Below, in pieces: positions 24,821 to 36,200 of a stretch of DNA of 57,414 nucleotides; positions within the stretch are counted from its first letter, which is position 1, and every line of letters begins with the position of its first letter. This DNA is from Oscillospiraceae bacterium. Its GTDB lineage: Bacteria > Bacillota > Clostridia > Oscillospirales > Oscillospiraceae. Location of the stretch: positions 1 through 57,414 of the forward strand of contig JAGAUY010000049.1 of the NCBI GenBank assembly GCA_017620525.1, written 5' to 3'. A model generated the notes under the pieces. It saw only the letters and a list, made by a program, of their open reading frames with translations. It made no database searches and was not told where the DNA came from. Made by a program: the position numbers and the translations under genes.

Positions 24821-26152
24821 TTATTCTTCCTCCACAATGTAACCTGCCAGATCGCCTTCAACACAGCCGTCGATGGTGACCTGAATGAATTCTCCTTCCA
24901 TCAGGGAATCCCGGGACGCGATCCAGACTCTGCCGTCAATATCCGGAGAGTCGGCATAAGTACGGCCATAGAACTGCTCGTTCTCATCGTCATAGCCTTC
25001 CACCAGGACTTCAACCGTCTTGCCGATCATAGCTTCATTGTATTCGTCCATGATCTGGGACTGGATCATTTCCAGGATCTCCGCGCGCTTCTGGGCCACA
25101 TCCGCATCCACATATTCCATGTTGTATGCCTCGCTGCCCTCCTGGGGAGAGAACGCAAAGGCACCCACACGCTCCAGGCGAAGCTCTTTCAGGAACTTGC
25201 ACAGTTCCTCGAATTCCTCCTCACCTTCGCCGGGCAGTCCGGTGATGACGCTGGTGCGGATTACAATGCCGGGGATCTTCTCACGCAGAGTCGCAAAAAG
25301 GTCACGGATGTATTCGCCGGAACCGCGGCGGTTCATCAGGCTCAGGATCTTACTGTTGCAATGCTGGATGGGAATATCCAGATACTTGACGATCTTGGGT
25401 TCAGATGCGATGGTCTCGATCAGTTCCATATCCACCTCGTCGGGATAGACATAGTGGATGCGGATCCAATGGAAACCCTCGATTTGGCAGAGCTTATGAA
25501 GCAGTTCCGGAAGCAGCCGCCTGCCTTCACCCAGATCCGTACCATAGCGGCTGGTGTCCTGGGCCACGACGATCAGCTCCTTGACACCGGAATCTGCCAA
25601 CAGTCGCGCCTCATAGAGGACATCGTCCATCTGGCGGCTGCGGAACTTGCCGCGCAGAGACGGAATTACGCAGTAAGCGCACTTGTTGTCGCAGCCTTCC
25701 GCAATTTTGATAAACGCATAATGTTCGGGAGTGGTCAGAATTCTGCCGGTCTCCTGCTCTGGCGCATCAATGGATCCAAACTCACGGACTGTCCCTCCGT
25801 TCAGCAGCGTTTCGATGGCAGGCACGATCTCGGTGTAGCTGCCGGTACCGAGAATGCCGTCTACTTCCGGCATTTCCTCCATGATTTCGTCCTGATACCG
25901 CTGAGACAGGCAACCTGTAACCAGAATCTTGCCCACATAGCCGTCAGCTTTCAGGCCAGCGGTGGACAGGATATAGTCGATGGCTTCGGCCTTTGCGGAG
26001 TCAATGAAGCCGCAGGTGTTGATGACCACCACATCACAGCCTACCACATCACCGCAGACATTGTGACCGGCCTCCCGGACACGGTACATCATCCGCTCAC
26101 AGTCCACCTGATTCTTGGCACAGCCAAGAGAAATAAAACCAATATTTGCCAT
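24821..26152 (-). CDS. rimO: Ribosomal protein S12 methylthiotransferase
   Basis: A 443-residue radical-SAM methylthiotransferase that modifies an aspartate of ribosomal protein S12. Order: an N-terminal UPF0004 domain with cluster cysteines (SLGCAKNQVDCE, then NTCGF, then TGCLSQRY), the radical-SAM motif CDNKCAYCVIP, and a C-terminal TRAM domain (about 370-440). It is placed as RimO rather than MiaB by the LGCAKN opening and the PSLRGKFRSR stretch. Its ribosome binding site overlaps the recX stop codon. Confidence 0.96.
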   Translation of the reverse strand: MANIGFISLGCAKNQVDCERMMYRVREAGHNVCGDVVGCDVVVINTCGFIDSAKAEAIDYILSTAGLKADGYVGKILVTGCLSQRYQDEIMEEMPEVDGILGTGSYTEIVPAIETLLNGGTVREFGSIDAPEQETGRILTTPEHYAFIKIAEGCDNKCAYCVIPSLRGKFRSRQMDDVLYEARLLADSGVKELIVVAQDTSRYGTDLGEGRRLLPELLHKLCQIEGFHWIRIHYVYPDEVDMELIETIASEPKIVKYLDIPIQHCNSKILSLMNRRGSGEYIRDLFATLREKIPGIVIRTSVITGLPGEGEEEFEELCKFLKELRLERVGAFAFSPQEGSEAYNMEYVDADVAQKRAEILEMIQSQIMDEYNEAMIGKTVEVLVEGYDDENEQFYGRTYADSPDIDGRVWIASRDSLMEGEFIQVTIDGCVEGDLAGYIVEEE

Positions 26153-26158
26153 AATCTG

Positions 26159-26785
26159 TTATTCCTCCAGGAATTCTTCATGATCCGGCTGAAACCGGTT
26201 CAGAACACGACGAATGGATGTATAGCTGTGGCCCCGGCGCATCAGCGCGTCCACTGCCTTTTTTACATCCCGCTGATCATATTCCCTCCCCAGTTTTGCC
26301 CGGAGAAAATCCTCAATCTGATCCTCCATATCGGGATAGTCTGCCAGCGCATCCTCCCAATACTGCCTGGGAACTTTCTTTTCATACAGAGCCTGTTTTG
26401 CACGGGCAGGGCCGTAGCCCTTGGAAACACACCTGTGGACCACCTGCTCGGCAACCTTCGCGTCATCCAGAAGATCCAGGTCGGACATCCACTGAACGGC
26501 TTCCTTTGCCTGGACAGGGTCCTCCCCTTTCTGAACCAAACGCTGCTCCAGGTCACGCTTGGAAACGCTGGCAGCAGAGACGATTCGGACGGCCCGCATT
26601 TTGGCCGACATCTTTCCGGCTGCTTCCCGCAGCGCAGTCAGCTCCTCATCAGAAAGCTCCCTGCCTGTGTAAAGGCAAAAATCTTCAACCGTCTGGCGGT
26701 AAAGCCGCATGGTGCTTCCGTCTTCAAATTTCACAAAGTAGCGGCCGACCCGGTCCGGAGTGGTCTTCAGAAGATCAATCCTCAT
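26159..26785 (-). CDS. recX: Regulatory protein RecX
   Basis: A 208-residue RecX, which binds and modulates RecA filaments. It has the typical three-helix repeat pattern ([44 protein letters not shown]). The ATG at 26785 starts inside the recA coding end (about 11 nt overlap) and has no good ribosome binding site of its own, so translation probably depends on recA translation. That coupling matches the low RecX/RecA ratio known in other bacteria. An acidic tail ends the protein. Confidence 0.93.
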   Translation of the reverse strand: MRIDLLKTTPDRVGRYFVKFEDGSTMRLYRQTVEDFCLYTGRELSDEELTALREAAGKMSAKMRAVRIVSAASVSKRDLEQRLVQKGEDPVQAKEAVQWMSDLDLLDDAKVAEQVVHRCVSKGYGPARAKQALYEKKVPRQYWEDALADYPDMEDQIEDFLRAKLGREYDQRDVKKAVDALMRRGHSYTSIRRVLNRFQPDHEEFLEE

Positions 26786-27881
26786 CGTCAAAATCGTCGG
26801 CGCTGACGGCTACCGCCTTTTCAGCAGCCTTAGCCGCCGCTCTGGGAGCCGCAGCGCTCATGTTCATCAGATGCTCGCGGACCTGAGCTTCCACCTTCTC
26901 GGCAATATCGGGGTTGTTCATCAGGTACTCCTTCACGGAGTTGGCACCCTGGCCGATACGCTCATCGCCCATGGAGAACCAGCTGCCACTCTTCTGGACG
27001 ATATCCAGCTGAACTGCCATGTCCACCAGCTCGCCCCACTTGGAGATACCCTGGCCGTACATGATGTCAAAGTAGGCTTCCTTAAAAGGAGGCGCAACCT
27101 TGTTCTTGACAACCTTGACACGGGTCTTGTTGCCGATGACATTGCCACCTTCCTTAATAGACTCGACACGGCGGACGTCCAGACGGACGGAAGAATAGAA
27201 CTTCAGCGCATTGCCGCCAGTGGTGGTCTCGGGGTTGCCGTACATGACGCCGATCTTCATACGCAGCTGGTTGATGAAGATGACCACGCAGTTGGTCTTG
27301 GCAATGGTGCCTGCCAGCTTACGCAGCGCCTGGCTCATGAGTCTTGCCTGCAGGCCCACAAAGGTGTCACCCATTTCGCCTTCGATCTCCTGCTTGGGAA
27401 CCAGCGCAGCAACAGAGTCCACGACCACTGCATCAACAGCGCCGGAGCGGACCAGTGCATCGGTAATTTCCAGTGCCTGCTCACCGGTGTCGGGCTGGGA
27501 GACCAGCAGATTGTCGATATCCACACCCAGCGCGGAAGCATAAATAGGATCCAGAGCGTGCTCCGCATCCACGAAGGCCACTTCGCCGCCCATCTTCTGG
27601 GCCTCTGCCAGGATGTGCAGAGCCAGAGTGGTCTTACCGGAGGATTCAGGTCCGTAGATCTCGATGATTCTGCCCTTGGGAACACCGCCGATGCCGAGAG
27701 CCGCATCGAGGGCCAGGGAGCCGGTGGGAATCGCTTCCACGTTCATTTCAGGACGGTCGCCCAAACGCATGACCGTGCCCTTGCCGAAGCTCTTGTCGAT
27801 CTGAGCCAAAGCGGTCTGCAGGGCCTTTTTCTTATCCGCAGCGGGGGTCGGTGCCTCGTATACAGTCTTTTTCGTAGCCAT
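26775..27881 (-). CDS. recA: Recombinase RecA
   Basis: A 368-residue RecA, the strand-exchange and SOS co-protease filament. Walker A is GPESSGKTT, and the signature [14 protein letters not shown] and the L2-loop region GNALKFY are clear. [19 protein letters not shown] is the L2 DNA-binding loop. The C-terminus is Ala-rich, then acidic (DDFDDED), longer than in B. subtilis. GGAAGGAAGG precedes the ATG. It is in an operon with prmC upstream and recX downstream. I saw no clear LexA box just upstream. Confidence 0.98.
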   Translation of the reverse strand: MATKKTVYEAPTPAADKKKALQTALAQIDKSFGKGTVMRLGDRPEMNVEAIPTGSLALDAALGIGGVPKGRIIEIYGPESSGKTTLALHILAEAQKMGGEVAFVDAEHALDPIYASALGVDIDNLLVSQPDTGEQALEITDALVRSGAVDAVVVDSVAALVPKQEIEGEMGDTFVGLQARLMSQALRKLAGTIAKTNCVVIFINQLRMKIGVMYGNPETTTGGNALKFYSSVRLDVRRVESIKEGGNVIGNKTRVKVVKNKVAPPFKEAYFDIMYGQGISKWGELVDMAVQLDIVQKSGSWFSMGDERIGQGANSVKEYLMNNPDIAEKVEAQVREHLMNMSAAAPRAAAKAAEKAVAVSADDFDDED

Positions 27882-27883
27882 AG

Positions 27884-28759
27884 TTAGCCTTCCTTCCTGC
27901 CGTACTGGGCCAGCACGGCACGTTCTCTATCATTGTAATCCCTGGTTCGCTCCAGGATGGTATACCCGTTATCCTCCAAAATTCGACAAACATCGTCACC
28001 CTGGCTGGGGTCATATTCCAGACACAGATAGCCGCCGGGTTTCAGAGCTTTTGAATAATTCACCGCGATAGAGCGGTAAAAATCCAGACCATCTCTGCCT
28101 CCGAAGAGGGCAATATGCGGCTCGTACAGTTTGACGCTGTCCGGCAGCTCCGCCATCTCGGGGCCTGTGATATAGGGAGGGTTGGAAACAATCATATCAA
28201 ACTTGCCCAGGAAAGCTGGAGCAGGGCTCAGTGCATCCGCCTGAATGCAGGAGACCCGGGCGCTGAGCTTATGGGCAGTAATATTCTTCTTGGCAACAGC
28301 CAGAGCATCTTTGGAGATATCCGCCAACGTAACCCGCGCATCCTTGATGCGGCTGGCAACGGCAAGTCCGATGCAGCCGGAGCCGGTGCATAGGTCCAGA
28401 ATTCTGGGATCATGATCCAGAAAAATCCCCTGGTTAATAGCAAGTGATGCCACAGCAACTGTATCATCCCTAGGGATCAGGACATTCTTGTCCACATACA
28501 GTGTCAGTCCGTAGAACTCCCACTCACCCAGAACGTAGGGCAGCGGTTCCCCTTCCAGCAGGCGCCGGACGGCATCTTCCATATTGCGGCAGATTTCCTC
28601 GCCGGCATACATGTCCCTGTCCGCCAGGATCTCCTCCTGGCTCCTGCCGGAATAATGGGCCAGAAGGTTTCTCGCCATCATACCGGCTGTTCCGGGATCC
28701 TCCTGCTGCAGCAGCGCCCGACGGGCATCCAGGTACAGATCGGAATATTTCTTTACCAC
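27884..28759 (-). CDS. prmC: Peptide chain release factor N5-glutamine methyltransferase
   Basis: A 291-residue enzyme that methylates the GGQ glutamine of release factors. The SAM site [16 protein letters not shown] and the catalytic NPPYI motif are present, with the N-terminal helical substrate-binding domain (about 1-85). The start is a GTG at 28759, overlapping the DUF1385 stop by 7 nt. In many Firmicutes prmC neighbours DUF1385 and prfA; prfA is missing here. Confidence 0.94.
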   Translation of the reverse strand: MVKKYSDLYLDARRALLQQEDPGTAGMMARNLLAHYSGRSQEEILADRDMYAGEEICRNMEDAVRRLLEGEPLPYVLGEWEFYGLTLYVDKNVLIPRDDTVAVASLAINQGIFLDHDPRILDLCTGSGCIGLAVASRIKDARVTLADISKDALAVAKKNITAHKLSARVSCIQADALSPAPAFLGKFDMIVSNPPYITGPEMAELPDSVKLYEPHIALFGGRDGLDFYRSIAVNYSKALKPGGYLCLEYDPSQGDDVCRILEDNGYTILERTRDYNDRERAVLAQYGRKEG

Positions 28760-29760
28760 CGGTCCGTGCCCTCCTCTTCCGGCAGCACAGCCTTTACTGC
28801 GGCAATGCCAACCTCGATCATGGTATCATCAGGTTCATTGGTCGTGAAATTCTGCAGCCACATTCCGGGCGCAGTCAGGATTCGGGTAAAAGCGTTGTCA
28901 TGGCGGCCTGCCCAGCGATTGATCTCATAGGTGATCGACACGATCAGCGGCAGCAGCAGCAGCTTAAAGGCAATCATGATCAGCCGGTAAAGGAAGCTGC
29001 CGCGCATTGCCTCCAGTCCGGGGGCAACGCTCAGAAGCAGCGACGATGCCACACTGAATACCAGAATGGATATGACCATCACAACAAGCAGAAAACTGGT
29101 GCCGCAGCGGGGATGCAGCCGGGTCTGAGCCCGGACATTCTCCACCGTCAGAGGCAGGCCCGCCTCGTAGCAGCGGATGGTCTTGTGCTCCGCGCCATGG
29201 TAGGAAAAGACACGCTTCATCTCATTCATCCGGGAAACCAGGTACATATAGACCATAAAGATCACCATGCGGACTACGCCTTCCACCAGCGTCAGCAACA
29301 GATTGTTGGTGATGATGCCGTCAAAGAAACTGCTGATGACCATGGGCAGCAGGAAAAACAGGCCGATGGACATGGCCAGACCCAGAAACACGGCAAAACC
29401 GGTAAGAAACTGCTGAAACTTTTCATTACCCAGCTTCTTCTCCAGCCACAGGTCCAGCTTGGAAGGCTGCTCATCCTCTGTGAATTCTTCCGGAGCCAGA
29501 TCGGCTGAACGCATCAGCGCCTTAACACCAACGACCTGGGAATCAAAGAAGTTCACAGCACCGCGGACCAGGGGCCATGTGGCAAAACTGCCCGGTTTGT
29601 GGATTTTTCGGGGAGAAACCTCCACCGTCAGTCCCTCATGATTCCGGACCACGACCGCGTCTTTTTCAGGGCCACGCATCATGATGCCCTCAATCAGAGC
29701 CTGACCGCCGATTGTGGTCTTAAATTTTTCATTGCAACATTGGTTATTTTTCTTTGCCAT
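28753..29760 (-). CDS. DUF1385 membrane protein (YqhQ-like)
   Basis: A 335-residue protein of the DUF1385 family, function unknown, common in Firmicutes next to prmC/prfA. The N-terminal GGQALIEGIMMRGP block and the central YHGAEHKTIRCYEAG and RLHPRCGTSFLL motifs (conserved His and Cys) are diagnostic. Four to five membrane segments lie between about 120 and 285. The conserved HGAEHK and HPRCGT motifs suggest a metal site. GAGGAAGGA ribosome binding site. Confidence 0.93.
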   Translation of the reverse strand: MAKKNNQCCNEKFKTTIGGQALIEGIMMRGPEKDAVVVRNHEGLTVEVSPRKIHKPGSFATWPLVRGAVNFFDSQVVGVKALMRSADLAPEEFTEDEQPSKLDLWLEKKLGNEKFQQFLTGFAVFLGLAMSIGLFFLLPMVISSFFDGIITNNLLLTLVEGVVRMVIFMVYMYLVSRMNEMKRVFSYHGAEHKTIRCYEAGLPLTVENVRAQTRLHPRCGTSFLLVVMVISILVFSVASSLLLSVAPGLEAMRGSFLYRLIMIAFKLLLLPLIVSITYEINRWAGRHDNAFTRILTAPGMWLQNFTTNEPDDTMIEVGIAAVKAVLPEEEGTDRW

Positions 29761-29773
29761 TGGTTTTCCTTCC

Positions 29774-31183
29774 TCATTGAGCAGCAGGCAAGGCGATGGT
29801 CACCAGTGTGCCGCCGCCTTCCGCATTTTCCAGAGTCAGCGTGCCGCCATGCATTTCCACGATCTCATCACAGACCGCAAGACCGATGCCGGTACCACGG
29901 GCCTTGGAACTGCCCTTGTAGAACTTTTTCTTCACCAGCGGGATCTCGTCTTCCGGAATACCGGGACCATAGTCCCGGATCCGGACAACCACCATGCCGC
30001 TTTCATCGCTCATGGAAGCCTCAATCCGGCCGCCTTCGCCGCCATGCTTGGCGGCATTATCCAAAACATTCAGCCAGACCTGCCGCAGCCGTTTCGGGTC
30101 GCAGGGGATCTCAGGAATGTCATCATCACTGTCCAGATACTCCAATTCAATACCCTCCTGGGCCAGTCTGGAGCCATACATAAATACCGTATCTTCAAAT
30201 TCGCTGCGGATATCGGTGGGTTCCACATTCAGTGTCATGCGTCCATCCTGCATCCGGGTAAAATCCAGCAGTTCCACGACCATCTCCGTCAGGCGCTTGG
30301 CCTCCCTGGAAATGATCGTCATACCCTGCCGGGTATCGGAATCCATATTCTCATCCATCAGCAGCGTCTCGCTCCAGCCGGTAATGACCGTCAGAGGCGT
30401 ACGCAGCTCATGAGACAGCTGTGAAATGAATTCCGCCTGCATTTTTTCATTCTGGCTGATCTTTGAAGACAACTCGTTGATCGTCTCTGCAAGATCACCG
30501 ATTTCATCGGCATAGCGGGTCTGGATCTGGATGCCGTAGCTGCCGCCGGAAATCCGCTTTGCCTTCTCCGTAATCTCCGCCACAGGCGTCATCACGGAAT
30601 GAATGAAGTAATTGCTGGTGGTAACCACAATCGTCAGCACAACCAGCAGCACTGCAAAACAAATCAGCGCCACCAGAAAGATCTGCTGGTCCACCAGCTT
30701 TGTGGAGGTCACATAGCGCAGCACACCGATAACCTCGCCGTTGCTGTAGATCATGGGACTGGAGACCGCCATGATCCGCTCCCCCGTTGCCGGATCCCTG
30801 CCCATATAGGGCCGGATGTCCCGGGTGGTCATAGCCTCGGCGATCTCAGTCGTGGTGGGAGACTGCCCCGCCCACTCACCATAGGAGGAGGCAACGAGCT
30901 TTCCCCGATTGTTGATAAACTGCAGTTCGAGATTGTTCCGGTCCTCAAAGGTCTTGGCATAGGTCATGCAGGACTGGTAATACTCGGTATAATTCTGATT
31001 GATGTAGTCAGCGAAAAACTCCGTGGTGGTTCTGGCGCGGAAGCGCATATCAGACTCCATATTGGAGTAGTAATAGGCCGCGAAGGATGCCGTAACAGCC
31101 AGAACGCAGACCATACCCAACGCGAAGATCACACCAACCGTATTCAGCAGCCAACGTCTGCGCAGTCCGCCGACTCTTTTCAT
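29774..31183 (-). CDS. Membrane sensor histidine kinase
   Basis: A 469-residue class I sensor kinase. TM1 residues about 12-36, an extracellular sensor of about 130 residues (Cache-like), TM2 about 168-190, HAMP about 190-243, HisKA with the phospho-acceptor His258 in SQLSHELRTPL, and HATPase with N box NVLDNAAKHG, G1 DYGPGIPE and G2 GTGIGLAVC. It is the partner of the response regulator encoded 24 nt upstream. General layout is PhoR/WalK-like, but no PAS domain is visible, so no orthology is claimed. Confidence 0.94.
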   Translation of the reverse strand: MKRVGGLRRRWLLNTVGVIFALGMVCVLAVTASFAAYYYSNMESDMRFRARTTTEFFADYINQNYTEYYQSCMTYAKTFEDRNNLELQFINNRGKLVASSYGEWAGQSPTTTEIAEAMTTRDIRPYMGRDPATGERIMAVSSPMIYSNGEVIGVLRYVTSTKLVDQQIFLVALICFAVLLVVLTIVVTTSNYFIHSVMTPVAEITEKAKRISGGSYGIQIQTRYADEIGDLAETINELSSKISQNEKMQAEFISQLSHELRTPLTVITGWSETLLMDENMDSDTRQGMTIISREAKRLTEMVVELLDFTRMQDGRMTLNVEPTDIRSEFEDTVFMYGSRLAQEGIELEYLDSDDDIPEIPCDPKRLRQVWLNVLDNAAKHGGEGGRIEASMSDESGMVVVRIRDYGPGIPEDEIPLVKKKFYKGSSKARGTGIGLAVCDEIVEMHGGTLTLENAEGGGTLVTIALPAAQ

Positions 31184-31207
31184 GGACTGATCCCTCTTTT
31201 CGTCGGC

Positions 31208-31894
31208 TTATGCGCCCCACTTGTAACCAAATCCCCAGACGGTGGTGATGTAGGTGGGGTTGGCGGTATCGTCTTCAATCTTGATGCGCAGACGGCGGAT
31301 ATTCACGTCCACGATCTTCAGTTCACCTTCATAATCCCTGCCCCATACTGCAGACAGGATGTCCTCACGGCTCAGGGCCCGGCCGGGGTTCTGCATGAAC
31401 AGCTTCATGATGGAATACTCAACCTGAGTCAGACGGACCCGCGTACCGGCCTTTTCCAGCGTATGATTGCGGGTGTTCATCACAAAGGGTCCCTGGGTCA
31501 GCAGCTCGGAACTGGCGGTGCTGTCACCGCCGATGCGGCGGTACAGCGCGTCAATACGCGCAGTCAGCTCCGCAGGAGAGAAGGGTTTGGTAACATAGTC
31601 ATCAGCTCCGGTCATCAGACCGGTGACCTTATCCATCTCCTGGGTGCGGGCAGTGAGCATGATGATGCCCATCTGCTTGTTGGTAGCCCGAATCCGGCGG
31701 CAAACCTCAAATCCGTCGATCTCCGGCACCATAATATCCAGGATCGCCACACCAATGTCGGGATACTTTGCAATCATATTCAATGCTTCGGGACCGGTGC
31801 CGGCCTCGATGACATCGTAACCCGCACGCTTCAGATTGATCACCACAAAAGAGCGGATATTCACTTCATCTTCCATAATCAGTACTTTTTTCAT
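31208..31894 (-). CDS. OmpR/PhoB-family response regulator
   Basis: A 228-residue regulator. Receiver domain with acidic pair E8/D9, phospho-acceptor Asp53 (VAILDIMVPEIDG), conserved Thr/Ala (MLTAR) and Lys (VTKPFSP). The C-terminal winged helix (about 130-228) has LTQVEYSIMKLFMQNPGRALSRE and VDVNIRRLRIKIE. Co-transcribed with the sensor kinase and the upstream lipoprotein. Targets cannot be deduced. Confidence 0.95.
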   Translation of the reverse strand: MKKVLIMEDEVNIRSFVVINLKRAGYDVIEAGTGPEALNMIAKYPDIGVAILDIMVPEIDGFEVCRRIRATNKQMGIIMLTARTQEMDKVTGLMTGADDYVTKPFSPAELTARIDALYRRIGGDSTASSELLTQGPFVMNTRNHTLEKAGTRVRLTQVEYSIMKLFMQNPGRALSREDILSAVWGRDYEGELKIVDVNIRRLRIKIEDDTANPTYITTVWGFGYKWGA

Positions 31895-31905
31895 AGCATA
31901 CCTCT

Positions 31906-33219
31906 TTACGTTTCTCCCGTCTTCCAGTCCTGATGGATCAGATGGAAACTCTGAATCAGGCTTTCACGGGTAATCCCGCAGGAGCCGGACGCTGCTTCCA
32001 GTCTGGCGGCATAAACCACACCATCGGCCTTGTACAGAACAAAACGGTTATCTTCCACCGCAGCCGCATCCCGGTCTGCTCCGGTAAAAGCGAATACGGT
32101 CATCATCTTTTCATTTTTACGGAGCGTTTCATCCCAAAGAGAGAAATGATAAACATTTCCATCCTGCGTCACCGTGACCCGTTCAGCCCAGCTGTTTTCC
32201 AGCTGGAGATACCAACCGCCGTCAAAATTGTGGAAGGTGTACATTTTGTCCACCTCCAAGCCATCCAGCGCCATGGCAAACCAACGGATCAGGTAATGGG
32301 TCGAGGCGCTTGTGCTCTTCGACCCCATTACGATCAGGCTGGGCAGTTCCAGAACACCATCATCATCGATGTCATCCGCGTAAACATAGTAGTTGCGCAG
32401 CGTCTGGACACTGGTTCCCGACTCACTGGAAAAGGACACATTGGTAAAGCGTCCATCCTTCAGCGCGAAAACATCCGTAATGATCGCACTCTCTTCCACA
32501 GAGCTAGCCACATAAACAGCAGGAGCCGCATCCTGAAGTCTGCTCACCATAATGCGCTTGATATGATCTGCAGGCTCCGAAAGATTTGCCTCGGCAGAAC
32601 GGTTCATGGAACCGTCCCGATAGGTGTACAGGGACGCAGCCGCATTATCCGCTTCGGATTCCCCAGGTGTGATGACCATCAGTTCCGTCTTTCCGTCGCT
32701 GTTTAAGTCCGCAGAAACGAATTTGGAATATCCCACGGCCATCAGTTGCTCCGACTCGCCGCCGGAAAAGGTATAGACAGACAAGGACCGGAGAACCTGA
32801 TCGCTGACCTGACGGCCTACCACGATCTCCAGTCCCGGCTGACCGTCCATGTCTGCATATTCCACCAGTTCAAAGGCAGAACCCCGGTTTTCAATGATCT
32901 CTCTCAGGCGGTAGCTTCCTTCCTGCTGGCCAAAGATCAAAATCTGCATCGGCTTCTGGGAGCCGCCTTTGGCAAAGAGCAGATATTCATCCGTTCCGTC
33001 GCCATCCAGATCCGCCGTCTGAACCGTCTGCTGGTTTTCTCCGGACAGGGGGGCACAGTATTCGAGTCCGTCCATCGCCCTGTCAATGGCAGCCTGCAGG
33101 TCGTTGTATTCCTGCGAACGTTTGGGCAGACTGTACATCTGGTCCACTGTCCGCATACCGCATCCGCTCAGGAGCAGCGCCGCAAGCAGAAGGGCTGCAA
33201 AATACAATCTTCTTCTCAC
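31906..33219 (-). CDS. Lipoprotein with calcium-binding-like (VCBS/FG-GAP) repeats
   Basis: A protein of about 437 residues with a lipoprotein signal peptide ending in LLSGC. Several blade-like repeats contain DxDxDG-type loops (ADLDGDGTDEY, ADMDGQPGLE, ADLNSDGKTE, DIDDDGVLE), as in integrin-like beta-propeller or VCBS proteins. Two starts are possible: GTG at 33219, 6 nt after GGAG (preferred), or ATG at 33225, only 2 nt after it. It lies just upstream of the two-component genes in the same direction, so it may work with the sensor, for example as a ligand or stress sensor. That link is inferred. Confidence 0.82.
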   Translation of the reverse strand: MRRRLYFAALLLAALLLSGCGMRTVDQMYSLPKRSQEYNDLQAAIDRAMDGLEYCAPLSGENQQTVQTADLDGDGTDEYLLFAKGGSQKPMQILIFGQQEGSYRLREIIENRGSAFELVEYADMDGQPGLEIVVGRQVSDQVLRSLSVYTFSGGESEQLMAVGYSKFVSADLNSDGKTELMVITPGESEADNAAASLYTYRDGSMNRSAEANLSEPADHIKRIMVSRLQDAAPAVYVASSVEESAIITDVFALKDGRFTNVSFSSESGTSVQTLRNYYVYADDIDDDGVLELPSLIVMGSKSTSASTHYLIRWFAMALDGLEVDKMYTFHNFDGGWYLQLENSWAERVTVTQDGNVYHFSLWDETLRKNEKMMTVFAFTGADRDAAAVEDNRFVLYKADGVVYAARLEAASGSCGITRESLIQSFHLIHQDWKTGET

Positions 33220-33273
33220 ACACATTGCTCCTTTCAACTGATTATTATAGCACAAAAGTTTTCAAAAAGGAAG

Positions 33274-36200
33274 TTATTTCAGAACAACATTTCCCTCTCC
33301 CAGAACATTTTTCAGTTCCGTGAGCATGGAGTCCATAAAAACACATCTTGTGCCCCGACGGACCTTCGTATCCGCGAAATAAAGGACAACACTGCCCTCA
33401 CCCGGGAACATATTCAGAATCGCCCTGATCTTCCGGTAGACGGGATTCGATTCGCTGGGCAGCTTCAGATACAGCGTACCGCCGCGTACCGGCTCAGACC
33501 GCTTTTCCGGCTCCGGCGGGAGCGCAGAGTCGGCATAATCCGAAATCGGCCGTGCCCGGTTGATGACAATCTGCGGCTCCTTCTCGTCCCGGATGGAAAG
33601 CCTTCCTGTGATGACCACGGCGCTGTTTTCCCGCAGGTAACCGCCATACTGATTCAGCACATTGGAAAATGCCAGCATCTCAATACCCGCGGTATCATCT
33701 TCCACGGTGACATAGGCCATCATGGAATTGTTGCGGGTGGTCTTCATCTTCATGTTTTGAACGATGCCCGCCACACTGACGATGGAATCATCCTGATAGC
33801 GGCTTTCTTCGTCCATCAGCTCTCCGATGGGGATCACATGAGTGTTTTTCAGATAGGGCCTGTAGTCGTCCATGGGATGACCGGAAATATAGATGCCAGT
33901 GGTTTCCTTCTCCATGGCCATCAGATCCGCCTTGTTCAGTTCCTTGAGTTTGGGGATCGGAATCGCAGCCGTGGCATCATCCTCATCCAGCATGGAGAAC
34001 AGTCCAATCTGGCCTTCCAGATTCTTCCTTCGGGTGAAACTGACACTGTCCATCATACTGTCATAGACCGCCAGCAATTCGCTGCGGTGATGGCCGAAAC
34101 AGTCCATGGCGCCGCACTTGATAAAGTTTTCCACGGCCCGCTTGTTCAGTTCGCCCTCCCCCATCCGCTGAAGAAAATCCTCCAGAGAGCGGAATGCGCC
34201 GCCTTCATCACGCTTGGCAACCATGCTGCGGATCAGACCGCGTCCCACATTCTTGACCGCGCCCAGTCCAAAGCGGATGGCATCCCCCTCCACGGAGAAA
34301 TGATCCACAGAATGATTGATATCAGGAGGCAGCACAGGAATGCTCATGTCCCTGCACTCAGCGATGTAGCCGGAGATCTTAGCGGCGGAATCCAGCACAG
34401 AAGTCATCAGCGCCGCCATATACTGCCGGGGATAATGGCACTTCAGATATGCGGTCTGATATGCCACTACTGCATAACAAACGGCGTGGGCCTTATTAAA
34501 AGCATAATTAGCAAATGCGACAATCTCATCATACAGCGACTGAGCCACAGCTTCGCTGATTCCATTTGCAACACAGCCGGGAATATTGTTCTCCCGGTCA
34601 CCGTAGACAAAGACCTTGCGCTCCTGCTCAATGATCTTCATTTTCTTCTTGGAAATCGCCCGGCGGATGTTATCCGCCTGCCCCATGGTATATCCGCCCA
34701 GCTGACGGAAAATTTCAATGACCTGCTCCTGGTAGACAATACAGCCGTAGGTGACTTTCAGAATTGGCTCCAGTTCCGGACATTTATAAGTAACCTTTTT
34801 ATGGTTCAGCTTATTCTCAATAAACGTCGGAATAGAGTCCATAGGACCCGGACGGTAGAGCGCCACAATCGCGGTGATGTCTTCAATGCTGTCAGCCTTC
34901 ATGCCGACACAGACACTGGTCATGCCGGCGGATTCCAGCTGGAATACACCCTGGGTCCTGCCCTCCGCCAGCATGGCGAAGGTCTCCGGATCGTTGTCAG
35001 GCACTTTGTCGATATCAAATTCAGGTACCAGCTTCCGAATCTCCCGTTCAGCATCCTCAATGACTGTCAGGTTCCGCAGCCCCAGGAAGTCCATTTTCAG
35101 AAGCCCCAGCTCCTCAATGGTGGTCATGGTGTACTGGGTGACAATGGTATCATCATTGCGGCTCAGGGGGACATAGGTATACACCGGATCGGCGGTGATC
35201 ACCACGCCGGCAGCGTGGGTGGAAGTATTGCGGGGCATGCCTTCCAGGCTCATGGCCGTATCGATAAGCTGCTTTACCCGGTCATCGCCGTCGTACATTT
35301 CCTTCAGCTTGGGACTGACTTCCAGAGCCTCCTTCAGAGTAATGTGGGGGGTGGTAGGCACCAGCTTGGCCACGATATCCGTCTCAGCGTAGCTGAAATT
35401 CAAAGCCCGGCCCACATCACGGATGGCGCCGCGGGCAGCCATGGTGCCGAATGTGGCGATCTGGGCCACATGATCGGTGCCGTACTTGCGCATAACATAC
35501 TCGATGACCTCACCGCGCCGCTCCTGGCAGAAATCCGTATCGAAATCGGGCATGCTGACCCGCTCGGGATTCAGGAATCGCTCAAAAATGAGGGCATACT
35601 TCATCGGATCCACTTCCGTGATATGCATACAGTAGGCAACAATGGAAGCGGCACCGGAGCCACGGCCCGGTCCCACGGGGATGCCGGATTCCTTGGCATA
35701 GCGGATAAAGTCCCAAACGATCAGGTAGTAATTGACATAGCCCATGCGGCTGATGACACTGATCTCATACTCCAGACGGTCCAGATATGCCTGGGGAGGA
35801 TTCGTATAACGTTCCTTAAAGCCATCCATGCAGAGCTTACGGAAGTATTCTTCGTTGGTATAGCCCTCCGGCACCGGGAAGGAGGGCAGATGGTACTCAT
35901 GGAAGGTAAAATCCAGATTGCACATTTCGGCAATTTTGACGGTATTGTCAAAAGCCTCATTGCAGCGGGGAAACAGCTGACGCAGTTCTTCCTCACTCTT
36001 GAGGTAGAATTCCTCTGTCTGGAACTTCATGCGGTTCGGCTCGTCCACAGTCTTGCCCGTCTGGATGCACAGCAGGACGTCCTGCATGGCGGCATCCTCC
36101 TTGCGCAGATAATGGGCGTCGTTGGTGACCACCAGAGGCAGTCCCGTTTCCCGGGCAAGGCGCATGACGCCCTGATTGACGGGTGTCTGTTCCTCAATGC

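Noticed and set aside
24230-26806. An 858-residue open frame on the plus strand
   Set aside because: It is antisense to pgsA, rimO and recX, all of which are unmistakable.
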